Positions 5,637 through 12,111 of a stretch of 12,984 nucleotides of DNA are shown here, piece by piece (the first letter of the stretch is position 1; each line of letters starts with the position of its first letter). The stretch is taken from contig CALGOE010000057.1 of NCBI GenBank assembly GCA_937958145.1, forward strand, positions 1 through 12,984, in the 5' to 3' direction. The position numbers and the translations under genes were made by a program. The notes below the pieces were generated by a model. That model was not told the origin of the DNA and searched no databases. It was given only the letters and a program-made list of their open reading frames with translations. This stretch comes from an uncultured Desulfobacca sp. Its GTDB lineage: Bacteria > Desulfobacterota > Desulfobaccia > Desulfobaccales > Desulfobaccaceae.

Positions 5637-6045
5637 GAAATCTGAGAAAGTGGTGGTCCTCCCCTGCAGCGGCATCGGCAAGGTGTATGGCGCCCTGGCC
5701 CGGGAGACCACCTATGAGTTAATGGAAAAGGTGCGTCCCGGCCTGGCCGTTACTACCTGTCTGCCCCTGTTGGTGATCAATGACCCGGAGGCGGTGGCCC
5801 TGGTGAGAGAAAACCCGGTGATTACCATCGACGGCTGTCCCAAAGACTGCGCCAAAAAGAGTGTAGAAGCGGTGGGCGGCAACCTGGCGAAAACATATCA
5901 GGCCATCAAATTCTACAAAGAACACAAGGAGTTGAAGCCTGAGGGCATTGCCGAAGTGAACGAGACCGGCCGCCGGCTGGCCCAGGTAGCCGCGGCCGAG
6001 GTGGCCGAGGAGATTGATAAATTAGCCGCCGGGGAGGAGGCCTGA
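5629..6045 (+). CDS. DGC-domain putative zinc-binding protein, first paralogue
   Basis: A 138-residue cytosolic protein of the DGC-domain family, usually annotated as putative zinc-binding. Its four-Cys framework is C13 (VVVLPCSGIGKVYGALARE), C44 (TTCLPLLV), and the signature D68-G-C70-PKD-C74 (ITIDGCPKDCA). The GIGKVYG stretch after the first Cys is typical of the family. The C-terminus (about 105-138) is an acidic helix. The biochemical role of the family is not established; relatives are often found near thioredoxins and arsenic or metal genes. The four Cys could bind Zn(II), As(III) or an Fe-S cluster. The gene begins inside the 3' end of the gcvH-like gene (8-base overlap) and shares one base with the next gene, which implies coupled translation. 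The second paralogue directly downstream keeps all four Cys. Confidence 0.87.
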   Translation: MAKKSEKVVVLPCSGIGKVYGALARETTYELMEKVRPGLAVTTCLPLLVINDPEAVALVRENPVITIDGCPKDCAKKSVEAVGGNLAKTYQAIKFYKEHKELKPEGIAEVNETGRRLAQVAAAEVAEEIDKLAAGEEA

Positions 6046-6452
6046 TGGATATCCAGATTGCCAAAGTCGGAATAGTTTCCTGCAGTGGCGAAGAGATTCC
6101 GGAAGGCACCCTGTGCCGACTGGCCTGCCGGAAAGTGCTGGATGAGCACCCGGGGGAAACCGTTACCATCTGCCTGCCCCTCTTCATAGCTGGGGGGGAG
6201 GAAGAGCGCACTTTTGCGTCCAACTACCCCACCATTACCGTGGACGGCTGCGACAAGAGGTGCGCTGCCAAGGCCACGGCCATGCTGTCCGGCAAACCGG
6301 CCAGAACCCTTCTTGTGCCTGAAATTCTCAAAAAACACGGCCTGGCGCCGCCTGACAAATTGCGCCATTTCGGCCCTGAAGAGGAACCGGCGGTAGAGGC
6401 GGTGGCTCAGGAAATCGCCCAGGCGGTGGCCGAGGTGTTGGAGGAGGACTAA
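6045..6452 (+). CDS. DGC-domain putative zinc-binding protein, second paralogue
   Basis: A 135-residue paralogue of the preceding gene. It keeps the same four Cys: C13 (VGIVSCSGEEIPEG), C43 (TICLPLF), C69 and C73 (VDGCDKRCA). It adds C24 and C28 (LCRLAC), giving six in all. The first element is CSGEEIPEGT instead of CSGIGKVYG, so the two copies belong to different subgroups and probably work as a pair or heteromer. The start ATG 6045 overlaps the upstream TGA by one base (TGATG). The C-terminus is again a long acidic Glu/Ala/Val helix, possibly used in pairing. Function is unknown; metal or metalloid binding is the likeliest role. A 13-base gap with AAGGAG leads into the OsmC-like gene. Confidence 0.86.
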   Translation: MDIQIAKVGIVSCSGEEIPEGTLCRLACRKVLDEHPGETVTICLPLFIAGGEEERTFASNYPTITVDGCDKRCAAKATAMLSGKPARTLLVPEILKKHGLAPPDKLRHFGPEEEPAVEAVAQEIAQAVAEVLEED

Positions 6453-6465
6453 CCAAGGAGTTGAT

Positions 6466-6888
6466 ATGGCAACTTATAAAAACAAAGTAGAATGGCGGGG
6501 CGGACATCTGGGGTATACCTGGCTGCAGAACGGCGTGGAGATGGAGTTCTCCGCCCCCCCGGACCTTTTCGGCAAAGCGGGGGTGCTCACTCCCGAAGAC
6601 GCCTTTGTGGCCGCCTCCAACACCTGCTATTTCATGATGGTGGTCTGGGCCTGCGAGCGGTTTAAAATGGAGTTGATCTCGCTGGCAATGGAGGCCGTGG
6701 GTGAGGTGGAGGAACACCTGGACCGCACCTCCTGGTTCAAGCGGGTGACCCTCTATCCCAAAATCGTGGTTAAGGCCAAATCAAAAGAGATGGTACAGCG
6801 GGCCCTGGACCTGGCTCTGAAATACTCTACCATCAATCAATCCTTCAAATCTGAAATCGTCATTCAACCGGACATCGTGCTCCAGTAA
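6466..6888 (+). CDS. OsmC-like protein, resolving Cys lost
   Basis: A 140-residue protein of the OsmC/Ohr superfamily. These are small dimeric enzymes that reduce organic hydroperoxides with two Cys, and the known reductant of Ohr is lipoamide with Lpd. The first Cys is conserved as C54 in EDAFVAASNTCYFMMVVWACERF; a second Cys, C63, lies nine residues on in the same helix. At the C-terminal site, where relatives have Cys-Pro/Thr-x-Ser (CPIS-type), this protein has YSTINQSF, so the usual resolving Cys is replaced by Ser. It could work as a one-Cys enzyme, use C63, or bind metalloid. Its placement directly before lpd agrees with the lipoyl-dependent chemistry of Ohr-type proteins. Start ATG 6466 follows AAGGAG (6455-6460). 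Confidence 0.87.
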   Translation: MATYKNKVEWRGGHLGYTWLQNGVEMEFSAPPDLFGKAGVLTPEDAFVAASNTCYFMMVVWACERFKMELISLAMEAVGEVEEHLDRTSWFKRVTLYPKIVVKAKSKEMVQRALDLALKYSTINQSFKSEIVIQPDIVLQ

Positions 6889-6897
6889 GGTATGCCC

Positions 6898-8286
6898 ATG
6901 TCAGAGCCATTTGATCTAGCGTTTCTCGGAGGTGGTCCGGCGGGTTACCAAGGCGCCATCCGGGCGGCCCAGTTGGGGGCCAAGGTGGCGGTGGTGGAGG
7001 AGAGCTTCCTGGGCGGCGTCTGCCTGAACTGGGGCTGCATTCCCACCAAAACGGTGCGGGCCAGTGCCGAAGTGGGCCGGACTCTGCGCCGGGCCCGGGA
7101 GTTCGGCTTCCAGCCAGTGGAGGCGGCGCCGGATATCCAGGCCATTATCGCCCGCAAAGACCGGGTGGTCCAGGGTCTGCGCCGCAGTATCGCCGGACTC
7201 TTCCAGGCCAACCGCATTGCCCTGGTGGAGGGGAGAGGCCGCCTCATTGCCGCCGATAAAATTGAAGTGGAGAAAAATGGCGACCTCCATCTGGTGCAAG
7301 CCGCCAAGGTGGTCATCGCCACCGGCTCCCGGCCGGCCCGTCTGTCCCTCTTCCCCCCGAGTCCCCGGGTCTTTCTGGCTGACGATATCCTGACTCTTGA
7401 CTATCTCCCCCAGCACCTGCTGGTGGTGGGTGGCGGCGTGGTGGGAGTGGAGATGGCCGCTATTTTCCGGGAATTGGGCACCGAAATCACCCTGGTGGAA
7501 GCCCTGGACCGCCTGCTGCCTCTGGAAGACGCCGAAATGGCCGACTATATCCAAGGCGTGCTGAAACGCCGCAAAATCAAGATCAGGTGCGGGGTCCAGG
7601 TGAGCGAGGTCGACGAGCAGGCGGATCATTTTGCCGTGCGGCTCACTGATGGCACAGAGCTGACGCCGGATACCATCCTGCTGGCCACGGGCCGGCGGTA
7701 TAACACCGAGGGCTTGGGGCTGAACCGGCTGGGTCTGGAGCTTGACCAGGGGCGGATTGTGGTGAACGACAACCTGCAGACCTCCATTCCCACCATCTAT
7801 GCCGCCGGCGATGTCATCGGCGGCTGGCTGCTGGCCCACGTGGCCTTTGCGGAAGGCATCTGCGCGGCCGAACACGCCTTGGGTCTGGACAGCAAAATGA
7901 ACTATGCCGTGGTGCCCCGCTGTACCTTCACCCTGCCGGAGTATGCCGCGGTGGGGTTGTCGGAGGCCGAGGCGGCAGCCAAGAATCCCATCAAGGTCTC
8001 CCGTTTCCCTTTCAAATCATTGGGGATGGGCCAGTGTCTGGGAGAATTGGAAGGCCTGGTCAAGATCATCGTCCACGCTCAGACCGACCAGATTCTGGGG
8101 GCCCACATCATCGGACCCCACGCCGCGGATCTGATTCATGAGCTGGCCGTGGCCATGCGGGGCGGGCTGGCCAGCCGGGTGGTGATGGAGACCATCCATG
8201 CCCACCCGACCTTAGCTGAAGCGGTGTTGGAGGTGGCCCAGGCCCTGCATGGTCAAGCCATCCATATACCCGGGGGAGGCGCCTGA
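6898..8286 (+). CDS. lpd: Dihydrolipoamide dehydrogenase (flavoprotein disulfide reductase)
   Basis: A 462-residue FAD/NAD-dependent disulfide reductase. ATG 6898 is chosen because AAGG (6887-6890) sits 7 bases before it; ATG 6892 would be too close. It has the N-terminal FAD fold (FLGGGPAGYQGAIRAAQLGAKVAVVE) and the redox motif GGVC42LNWGC47IPTK. The NAD-binding fold VVGGGVVGVEMA is near residue 180, and AAGDVIGGWLLAHVA is near residue 305. The dimer-domain His-Glu pair is H436-PTLAE441. All residues of an active lipoamide dehydrogenase are present; mercuric and glutathione reductases lack this exact set. It would oxidise or reduce the lipoyl arm of the GcvH-like protein with NAD(H). The stop overlaps the lipA start by one base. 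With no oxoacid dehydrogenase genes nearby, it is probably dedicated to this module. Confidence 0.95.
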   Translation: MSEPFDLAFLGGGPAGYQGAIRAAQLGAKVAVVEESFLGGVCLNWGCIPTKTVRASAEVGRTLRRAREFGFQPVEAAPDIQAIIARKDRVVQGLRRSIAGLFQANRIALVEGRGRLIAADKIEVEKNGDLHLVQAAKVVIATGSRPARLSLFPPSPRVFLADDILTLDYLPQHLLVVGGGVVGVEMAAIFRELGTEITLVEALDRLLPLEDAEMADYIQGVLKRRKIKIRCGVQVSEVDEQADHFAVRLTDGTELTPDTILLATGRRYNTEGLGLNRLGLELDQGRIVVNDNLQTSIPTIYAAGDVIGGWLLAHVAFAEGICAAEHALGLDSKMNYAVVPRCTFTLPEYAAVGLSEAEAAAKNPIKVSRFPFKSLGMGQCLGELEGLVKIIVHAQTDQILGAHIIGPHAADLIHELAVAMRGGLASRVVMETIHAHPTLAEAVLEVAQALHGQAIHIPGGGA

Positions 8287-9161
8287 TGTCGCCAGCCGCG
8301 CCGGCATGGCTCATGCAGGAAGTGCGCCGGGCCAAGCGGGGCCGCGGGGCTGACCTGGTGGCCGATACCCAGGCCCTGTTGCAGGGCCTGAACCTGCCCA
8401 CGGTCTGCGAGAGCGCCCGCTGTCCTAACCGGGGCGAGTGTTTTTCCCATCACACTGCCACGTTCCTCATCTTGGGCGACATGTGCACCCGGGGCTGCGC
8501 CTTCTGCGCCGTGCAAAGGGGGAGACCCCTGGCGCCGGCCGCGGATGAACCCCAGCGTCTGGCGCAAGCAGTGTCCCGGTTGGGGCTGCGCCACGTGGTC
8601 ATCACCTCGGTGACCCGGGATGACCTGCCTGACGGCGGCGCCGGGCATTATGCCCGAGTGGTGGCGGCCCTGCGGCACTATTGTCCTGAGGTGAGTGTGG
8701 AACTCCTGGTGCCGGATTTTGCCGGGGCCACGGCGGCCCTGGCCCGGGTGCTGGCCGCCGGCCCGGACATCCTGGCGCACAACATCGAAACCGTTCCCCG
8801 GCTCTACCCCCAGGTGCGGCGGGGGGCGGATTACCGGCGCTCCCTTGCCCTGCTCCAACAGGCCAAGGAACTGGCCCCCGACCTCGTCACCAAGTCGGGC
8901 CTGATGCTGGGATTAGGGGAAGATGCAGCCGAGGTGGAAACGGTCCTGCAGGATTTACGGCGGGTGCACTGCGAGATGCTGACCATCGGCCAGTACCTGG
9001 CCCCATCCCTCCACCATACCCCGGTGGCCCGCTATGTGTCACAGGACGAGTTCGCTTCCTGGCGCCGTCGGGCCTTGGAGCTCGGTTTCCGGAGCGTCGC
9101 GGCCGGGCCGTTGGTGCGTAGTTCTTACCAGGCCCATAAATTTTTTCAGGAGATCTCATGA
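8286..9161 (+). CDS. lipA: Lipoyl synthase (radical SAM)
   Basis: A 291-residue LipA, which inserts two sulfurs into a protein-bound octanoyl chain to make lipoyl. The LipA-specific auxiliary Fe-S motif is complete (C41-ESAR-C46-PNRGE-C52). So is the radical-SAM motif C67-TRG-C71-AF-C74. The C-terminal RSSY (278-281), whose Ser ligates the auxiliary cluster, is also present. Length is normal for the family. The start overlaps the lpd stop by one base, and the end overlaps the lipM-like gene by four, so translation is probably coupled. Together with the next gene it gives a complete octanoyl-to-lipoyl route. Genomes commonly have lipA elsewhere for the general enzymes, so this copy may be a second, dedicated one; that cannot be checked here. 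Confidence 0.96.
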   Translation: MSPAAPAWLMQEVRRAKRGRGADLVADTQALLQGLNLPTVCESARCPNRGECFSHHTATFLILGDMCTRGCAFCAVQRGRPLAPAADEPQRLAQAVSRLGLRHVVITSVTRDDLPDGGAGHYARVVAALRHYCPEVSVELLVPDFAGATAALARVLAAGPDILAHNIETVPRLYPQVRRGADYRRSLALLQQAKELAPDLVTKSGLMLGLGEDAAEVETVLQDLRRVHCEMLTIGQYLAPSLHHTPVARYVSQDEFASWRRRALELGFRSVAAGPLVRSSYQAHKFFQEIS

Positions 9162-9985
9162 CCCCCTGGCGTCTGCTGGATACCGGCAGCCTATCGCCCG
9201 TGCTGAACATGGCCATTGACCAGGCGATTTTAATGCTCCATGCCCAAGGCCAGGCCCCGCCGACCCTGCGCCTCTATCAGTGGCAGCCACCGGCCATCTC
9301 TCTGGGTTTACTGCAAAAGCGCCATGACCTGGATCTGGAGGCCTGCCGCCGCCTGGGTTATGAGGTGGTGCGGCGTCCCACCGGCGGTCGGGCCGTGCTG
9401 CACCACCATGACCTGACCTATGCCGTCGTTGCCGGGGCAGCGGAGAAGATGCCTGCGTCGGTGAGCGCCGCCTACCGCCTGATTGCCCAGGGATTGCTCA
9501 ACGCCTTTCATCTCCTGGGGATCGACGCCCAGATGGACCGCCAGGGGGACGAGGCTTACCACACCGATATCTGTTTCCTGCGGGGGGCCAGGGGCTCGGT
9601 GGTGCATGGGGGCAGGAAACTGGTGGGCAGCGCCCAGACCTGGCAGGCCGGCTCTCTGCTGCAGCACGGATCCATCCTGCTGCAGCCCCAGGTGGAGGCC
9701 TGGTTGCCGCTGGTGCAGACGGACGGGGAACCTGTCGAGGCCTTGCGGGCCAAACTCGCTGCGCACCTGACCTCGGTGCAGGAAATCCTGGGATGGACAC
9801 CGCCCCTGAGCGATGTAAAACAGGCGGTGCGCCAGGGCATGGCCCAAGCCTTGGGGGTGGATTTGCAGCCAGGGGAGCTGACCCCCGCCGAATGGACTCT
9901 GGCCCAGGAATTGGCCGCCGCCGCAGCAAACCAGCACCAAGTCCTGGGCGGCACCCCTCCTCAGATTGCCCTGGCCAGGGCCTGA
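9158..9985 (+). CDS. LipM-like octanoyltransferase / lipoate-protein ligase family protein
   Basis: A 275-residue member of the biotin/lipoate A/B protein ligase family. It has the substrate-loop motif RRPTGGRAVLHHHDLTY (72-88). The later motif C139-F...GRKLVGSAQ, followed by LLQHGSILL, reads like Bacillus LipM, where a Cys in the CFxxxS context is the acyl-enzyme nucleophile and the Lys of the GrKlvGSAQ motif contacts substrate. LipM transfers octanoyl from acyl-carrier protein to GcvH, which is the fold of the carrier in this operon. A lipoate-salvage ligase (LplA) is the other possibility, but no LplA C-terminal accessory domain is evident; only about 60 residues of helix follow the core. 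Start ATG 9158 overlaps the lipA stop by 4 bases, with GGAG at 9148-9151. It is the last gene of the lipoyl run. Confidence 0.9.
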   Translation: MTPWRLLDTGSLSPVLNMAIDQAILMLHAQGQAPPTLRLYQWQPPAISLGLLQKRHDLDLEACRRLGYEVVRRPTGGRAVLHHHDLTYAVVAGAAEKMPASVSAAYRLIAQGLLNAFHLLGIDAQMDRQGDEAYHTDICFLRGARGSVVHGGRKLVGSAQTWQAGSLLQHGSILLQPQVEAWLPLVQTDGEPVEALRAKLAAHLTSVQEILGWTPPLSDVKQAVRQGMAQALGVDLQPGELTPAEWTLAQELAAAAANQHQVLGGTPPQIALARA

Positions 9986-10302
9986 GCAGCCCAGGCAAGG
10001 ACAGGACCAGAGGGCAGGTCAAGGGCGCCCGGCAGGCAAATCTCCCCGCACCAGGATAAACGGTCTCGCGCCTGAGGCTGATTCTGCCACCCTTTTCCGG
10101 GCCCATGGCCGGCCGTCACCGTTCCCGATCAGACCGGCAGAAGATATTTTCCGGTTCGGGGGGACCGGTGGTTGGCGGTCCTATCCTGCCCCAGCGATTG
10201 GCCGGCGCCGGGCGGGGTGATTCATTTAACCAAGTCTGAACACGTTCCTCACCAGGCAACAACGGAGTTGTGCGAAAGATAAATTGGGGAGGGACATGCA
10301 CT
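9986..10302. other. Intergenic region between the lipoyl run and arsC genes
   Basis: No gene was found in these 317 bases. The first part is GC-rich and may be decayed sequence. An AT-richer patch near 10219-10231 (GATTCATTTAACC) and 10278-10287 (GATAAATTGG) could hold a promoter for the arsC genes, but no convincing -35/-10 pair and no copy of the CGGTTATA operator core were seen. A GGGGAGGG ribosome binding site (10286-10293) ends it. Confidence 0.5.
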
Positions 10303-10785
10303 ATGACCGAGACAGAAAAACCCGCGGTGCTCATTCTCTGCACCGGCAACACGGCCCGCAGCCAGATGGCCGAGGCCTTTTTAAAGAAATATGCCGGCGA
10401 CAGTCTGGACGTCTACAGCGCCGGCTATGATCCCAAAGAGATCAACCCGCTGACCCGCCAGGTCATGGCGGAAAAAGGCTTTGACCTCAGCGGCCATTAT
10501 TCCAAAGGAGTTACGGAGTTTTTGGGGAAGAAACAGTTCCGCTACCTGATTATTGTCTGCGCGGCGGCGGAACAGACCTGTCCCCGACAATTTCCCGGCG
10601 TCCGTTACCGCTTCTTTTGGCCTTTCGAGGACCCGGCGGCCGCCACCGGCTCCGAGGAAGAAAAATTGGCCAAATTCCGGGAGGTCCGGGATAAAATTGA
10701 GCAGCGCCTGTTATACTGGCTGCAGGATCTGCCAAGCTTTGACTCGTATTGGAACTCCCACACCCTGATCAGCAAGGCGCCATGA
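10303..10785 (+). CDS. arsC: Arsenate reductase, thioredoxin-coupled LMW-phosphatase type (copy 1)
   Basis: A 160-residue protein of the low-molecular-weight tyrosine phosphatase fold; it reduces As(V) to As(III). The P-loop is C13-TGNTA-R19-S. Redox Cys follow as C86-AAAEQT-C93, the same C-x6-C spacing as Cys82/Cys89 of the S. aureus pI258 ArsC, which pass the disulfide to thioredoxin. The acid is in FEDPAAATGSEEE. ATG 10303 follows GGGGAGGG 9 bases upstream; an earlier in-frame start at 10270 lacks support. Copy 1 is longer than copy 2 by about 12 N-terminal and C-terminal residues (ending DSYWNSHTLISKAP) and has Ala where copy 2 has Cys in the P-loop. The reductant could be thioredoxin or, as suggested by context, the lipoyl carrier/Lpd pair. 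Confidence 0.93.
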   Translation: MTETEKPAVLILCTGNTARSQMAEAFLKKYAGDSLDVYSAGYDPKEINPLTRQVMAEKGFDLSGHYSKGVTEFLGKKQFRYLIIVCAAAEQTCPRQFPGVRYRFFWPFEDPAAATGSEEEKLAKFREVRDKIEQRLLYWLQDLPSFDSYWNSHTLISKAP

Positions 10786-10822
10786 GGCCAGGGGCTTATC
10801 CCCAAAGAGAGGGAAAATATTA

Positions 10823-11254
10823 ATGCTCAAAGTACTCTTTCTCTGTACCGAAAACGCCTGCCGCAGCCAGATGGCGGAGGGTTTGATCAACCATGATTTC
10901 CCGGGCAAAGTCAAGGCCTTTTCGGCCGGCGTGCGGGCCACCCGGGTCAATCCCCGGGCCATCCAGGTCATGGCCGAACTGGGCATTGATATCAGCGGCC
11001 AGCGCTCCAAGTCACTGGATGAGTTTCAGAACGAGGAATTCGATCTGGCCATCACCCTGTGCGATTCGGCCCAGAAACAGTGCCCCCTGTTCCCCGGGGC
11101 CAAACGCCTGCTGCATATGGGCTTTCCGGACCCGGCCCAAGCCACCGGCTCGGAGGAAGAAATTCTTCAAGAATTCCGCCGGGTACGAGATGCCCTGCGG
11201 CAGCAACTGGGCGCCTTTTTGCAGCAGGAGCTTAACGCCGCCCAGGCGGCGTAA
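10823..11254 (+). CDS. arsC: Arsenate reductase, thioredoxin-coupled LMW-phosphatase type (copy 2)
   Basis: A 143-residue paralogue of the preceding gene. The P-loop is C8-TENA-C13-R14-S and the redox pair is C80-DSAQKQ-C87. The acid segment is PDPAQATGSEEE. All three catalytic Cys of the pI258-type ArsC mechanism are present, plus C13 in the P-loop. GAGAGGG lies about 9 bases before ATG 10823. The 37-base gap after copy 1 suggests one transcript. Sequence differs widely between the copies outside the motifs, so this is an old duplication or separate acquisition; the two may differ in substrate range or partner. Protein phosphatase activity cannot be excluded, but the C-x6-C pair points to arsenate. 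Confidence 0.94.
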   Translation: MLKVLFLCTENACRSQMAEGLINHDFPGKVKAFSAGVRATRVNPRAIQVMAELGIDISGQRSKSLDEFQNEEFDLAITLCDSAQKQCPLFPGAKRLLHMGFPDPAQATGSEEEILQEFRRVRDALRQQLGAFLQQELNAAQAA

Positions 11255-11260
11255 GATCCC

Positions 11261-11301
11261 AGCGGGTCTGGAGAACAGATTAGCGGGTCTGGAGACCCGC
11301 T
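11261..11301. repeat. Short direct repeat with embedded perfect hairpin (REP-like)
   Basis: AGCGGGTCTGGAGA occurs at 11261-11274 and again at 11282-11295. In the second copy AGCGGGTCT (11282-11290) pairs exactly with AGACCCGCT (11293-11301) across two bases. The element resembles dispersed REP-like hairpins. It follows the arsC copy 2 stop and could stop or stabilise the transcript, though it has no U-tract. Confidence 0.55.
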
Positions 11302-11358
11302 CTACTGGTGGGGTACCTATCGGCACAGAGGCCAGAGGAGTTCCCTCATCCTGCGTCC

Positions 11359-11385
11359 TTTTCCCTTTTCCCTTTTCCCTTTTCC
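11359..11385. repeat. Heptanucleotide tandem repeat (TTTTCCC)
   Basis: Three perfect copies of TTTTCCC and a fourth lacking its last base lie about 55 bases before the CBS-protein start. Such heptamer tracts can change copy number by slippage and shift the spacing of a promoter. No clear promoter was seen around it; CATAAT at 11406-11411 is a possible -10. Confidence 0.8.
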
Positions 11386-11438
11386 ATATACACTAGTGCC
11401 GGGGTCATAATGTCTTGGGACAAGGGAAGGGGTGCGCC

Positions 11439-11867
11439 ATGCAGGTCAAGGAGGTAATGGTGCGGGATGTGGCCACGCTGGACATCGATGATGAATTAAG
11501 CCTGGCCAATGATATCATGAAGTTGGGGCGGATTCGCCACCTGCCGGTCGTTTCCGGAAAGAAATTGGTGGGGATCCTCTCGGAGCGGGATCTTTTTCGC
11601 AGTTCCCTGGTGGAGGCGTTAGGTCATGAGCCGACCAAAACCCGGGAATTTATGAAGGCCATCCGTATCCAGGATATCATGATGAAAAAGGTCATAACCA
11701 TTGGGCCGGAAGCGGATATCCGGGAGGCGGTGCAGCTGATGCTCAATCACAAGATCGGCTGTGTGCCGGTGGTGGCGGCAGGAGAACTGCTGGGTCTGAT
11801 CACCGAAACGGACATCCTGCGCCTCTATTTGGAGCAAACGGCGACGACTTCCCGGCCGGCGGGTTAG
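11439..11867 (+). CDS. Two-CBS-domain protein
   Basis: A 142-residue cytosolic protein made of a tandem CBS pair and little else. CBS 1 (about 1-60) starts MQVKEVMVRDVATLDIDDEL and ends LVGILSERDLF. CBS 2 (about 73-135) runs from IQDIMMKKVITIGPEADI to ELLGLITETDIL. Such pairs bind adenine nucleotides (AMP, ATP, SAM) and signal energy state to partner proteins. ATG 11439 is chosen over the TTG at 11415 because AAGGGG lies just ahead. It is separated from arsC copy 2 by a 184-base spacer with two repeats, so it may have its own transcript. A link with the arsenic genes is unproven. Its stop overlaps the stop of the convergent small gene by three bases. Confidence 0.92.
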   Translation: MQVKEVMVRDVATLDIDDELSLANDIMKLGRIRHLPVVSGKKLVGILSERDLFRSSLVEALGHEPTKTREFMKAIRIQDIMMKKVITIGPEADIREAVQLMLNHKIGCVPVVAAGELLGLITETDILRLYLEQTATTSRPAG

Positions 11868-12055
11868 TGGACGTCGTCATCGACCTTTTCGATGGTGAAC
11901 CAGGCGGTTTGCTCCTGGCGGCAACAGGAGAAAACCGCCTGCCAGTATTCAAAATAAAGATCCGCCTGGGTGGCTGCGGCCGTGACTTCCTGCCATTTGC
12001 CACACCGACGGCATTGGGCGAAGAATCGCCCATCCTGGATGCGTCCCTGGGACAT
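11864..12055 (-). CDS. Small Cys-rich (zinc-ribbon-like) protein, 63 aa
   Basis: The family is not recognised. The frame begins MSQGRIQDGRFFAQCRRCGKWQ, with a C-x2-C knuckle at residues 15 and 18. After about 25 residues with several aromatics (LYFEYWQAVF) a C-C pair follows at 44-45 (FSCCRQEQTAWFTIEKVDDD). The pattern CRRCGKW...FSCC suggests a small zinc-binding fold. It reads in the same direction as ilvE and starts 57 bases after the ilvE stop, so it may be the second gene of that transcript. No clear Shine-Dalgarno sequence is seen. Codon use fits coding, and the frame is the only one in this stretch with protein-like features. Its 3' end overlaps the CBS gene's stop. Confidence 0.65.
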   Translation of the reverse strand: MSQGRIQDGRFFAQCRRCGKWQEVTAAATQADLYFEYWQAVFSCCRQEQTAWFTIEKVDDDVH

Positions 12056-12111
12056 GGAGCGGCGAAGAGATGGCGCTGGCGGTGAATTGTCGGGCGGCCC
12101 GGCCGGTGCCG

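Noticed and set aside
6916..7875. Long minus-strand open frame (319 codons) opposite lpd
   Set aside because: It lies entirely antisense to a well-supported Lpd with intact motifs. Its composition is that of an antisense GC-rich shadow (many His, Gly, Gln) with no ribosome binding site.
6898..8286. Mercuric reductase or glutathione reductase
   Set aside because: No N-terminal heavy-metal domain and no C-terminal vicinal Cys pair; the H436/E441 pair and neighbouring lipA fit lipoamide dehydrogenase.
5181..9985. Reading this region as a glycine cleavage operon
   Set aside because: GcvH-like and Lpd are present but gcvT and gcvP are absent, and lipA, a lipM-like gene, DGC and OsmC genes surround the carrier. 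A glycine cleavage role cannot be excluded if gcvTP are elsewhere, but the context does not support it.
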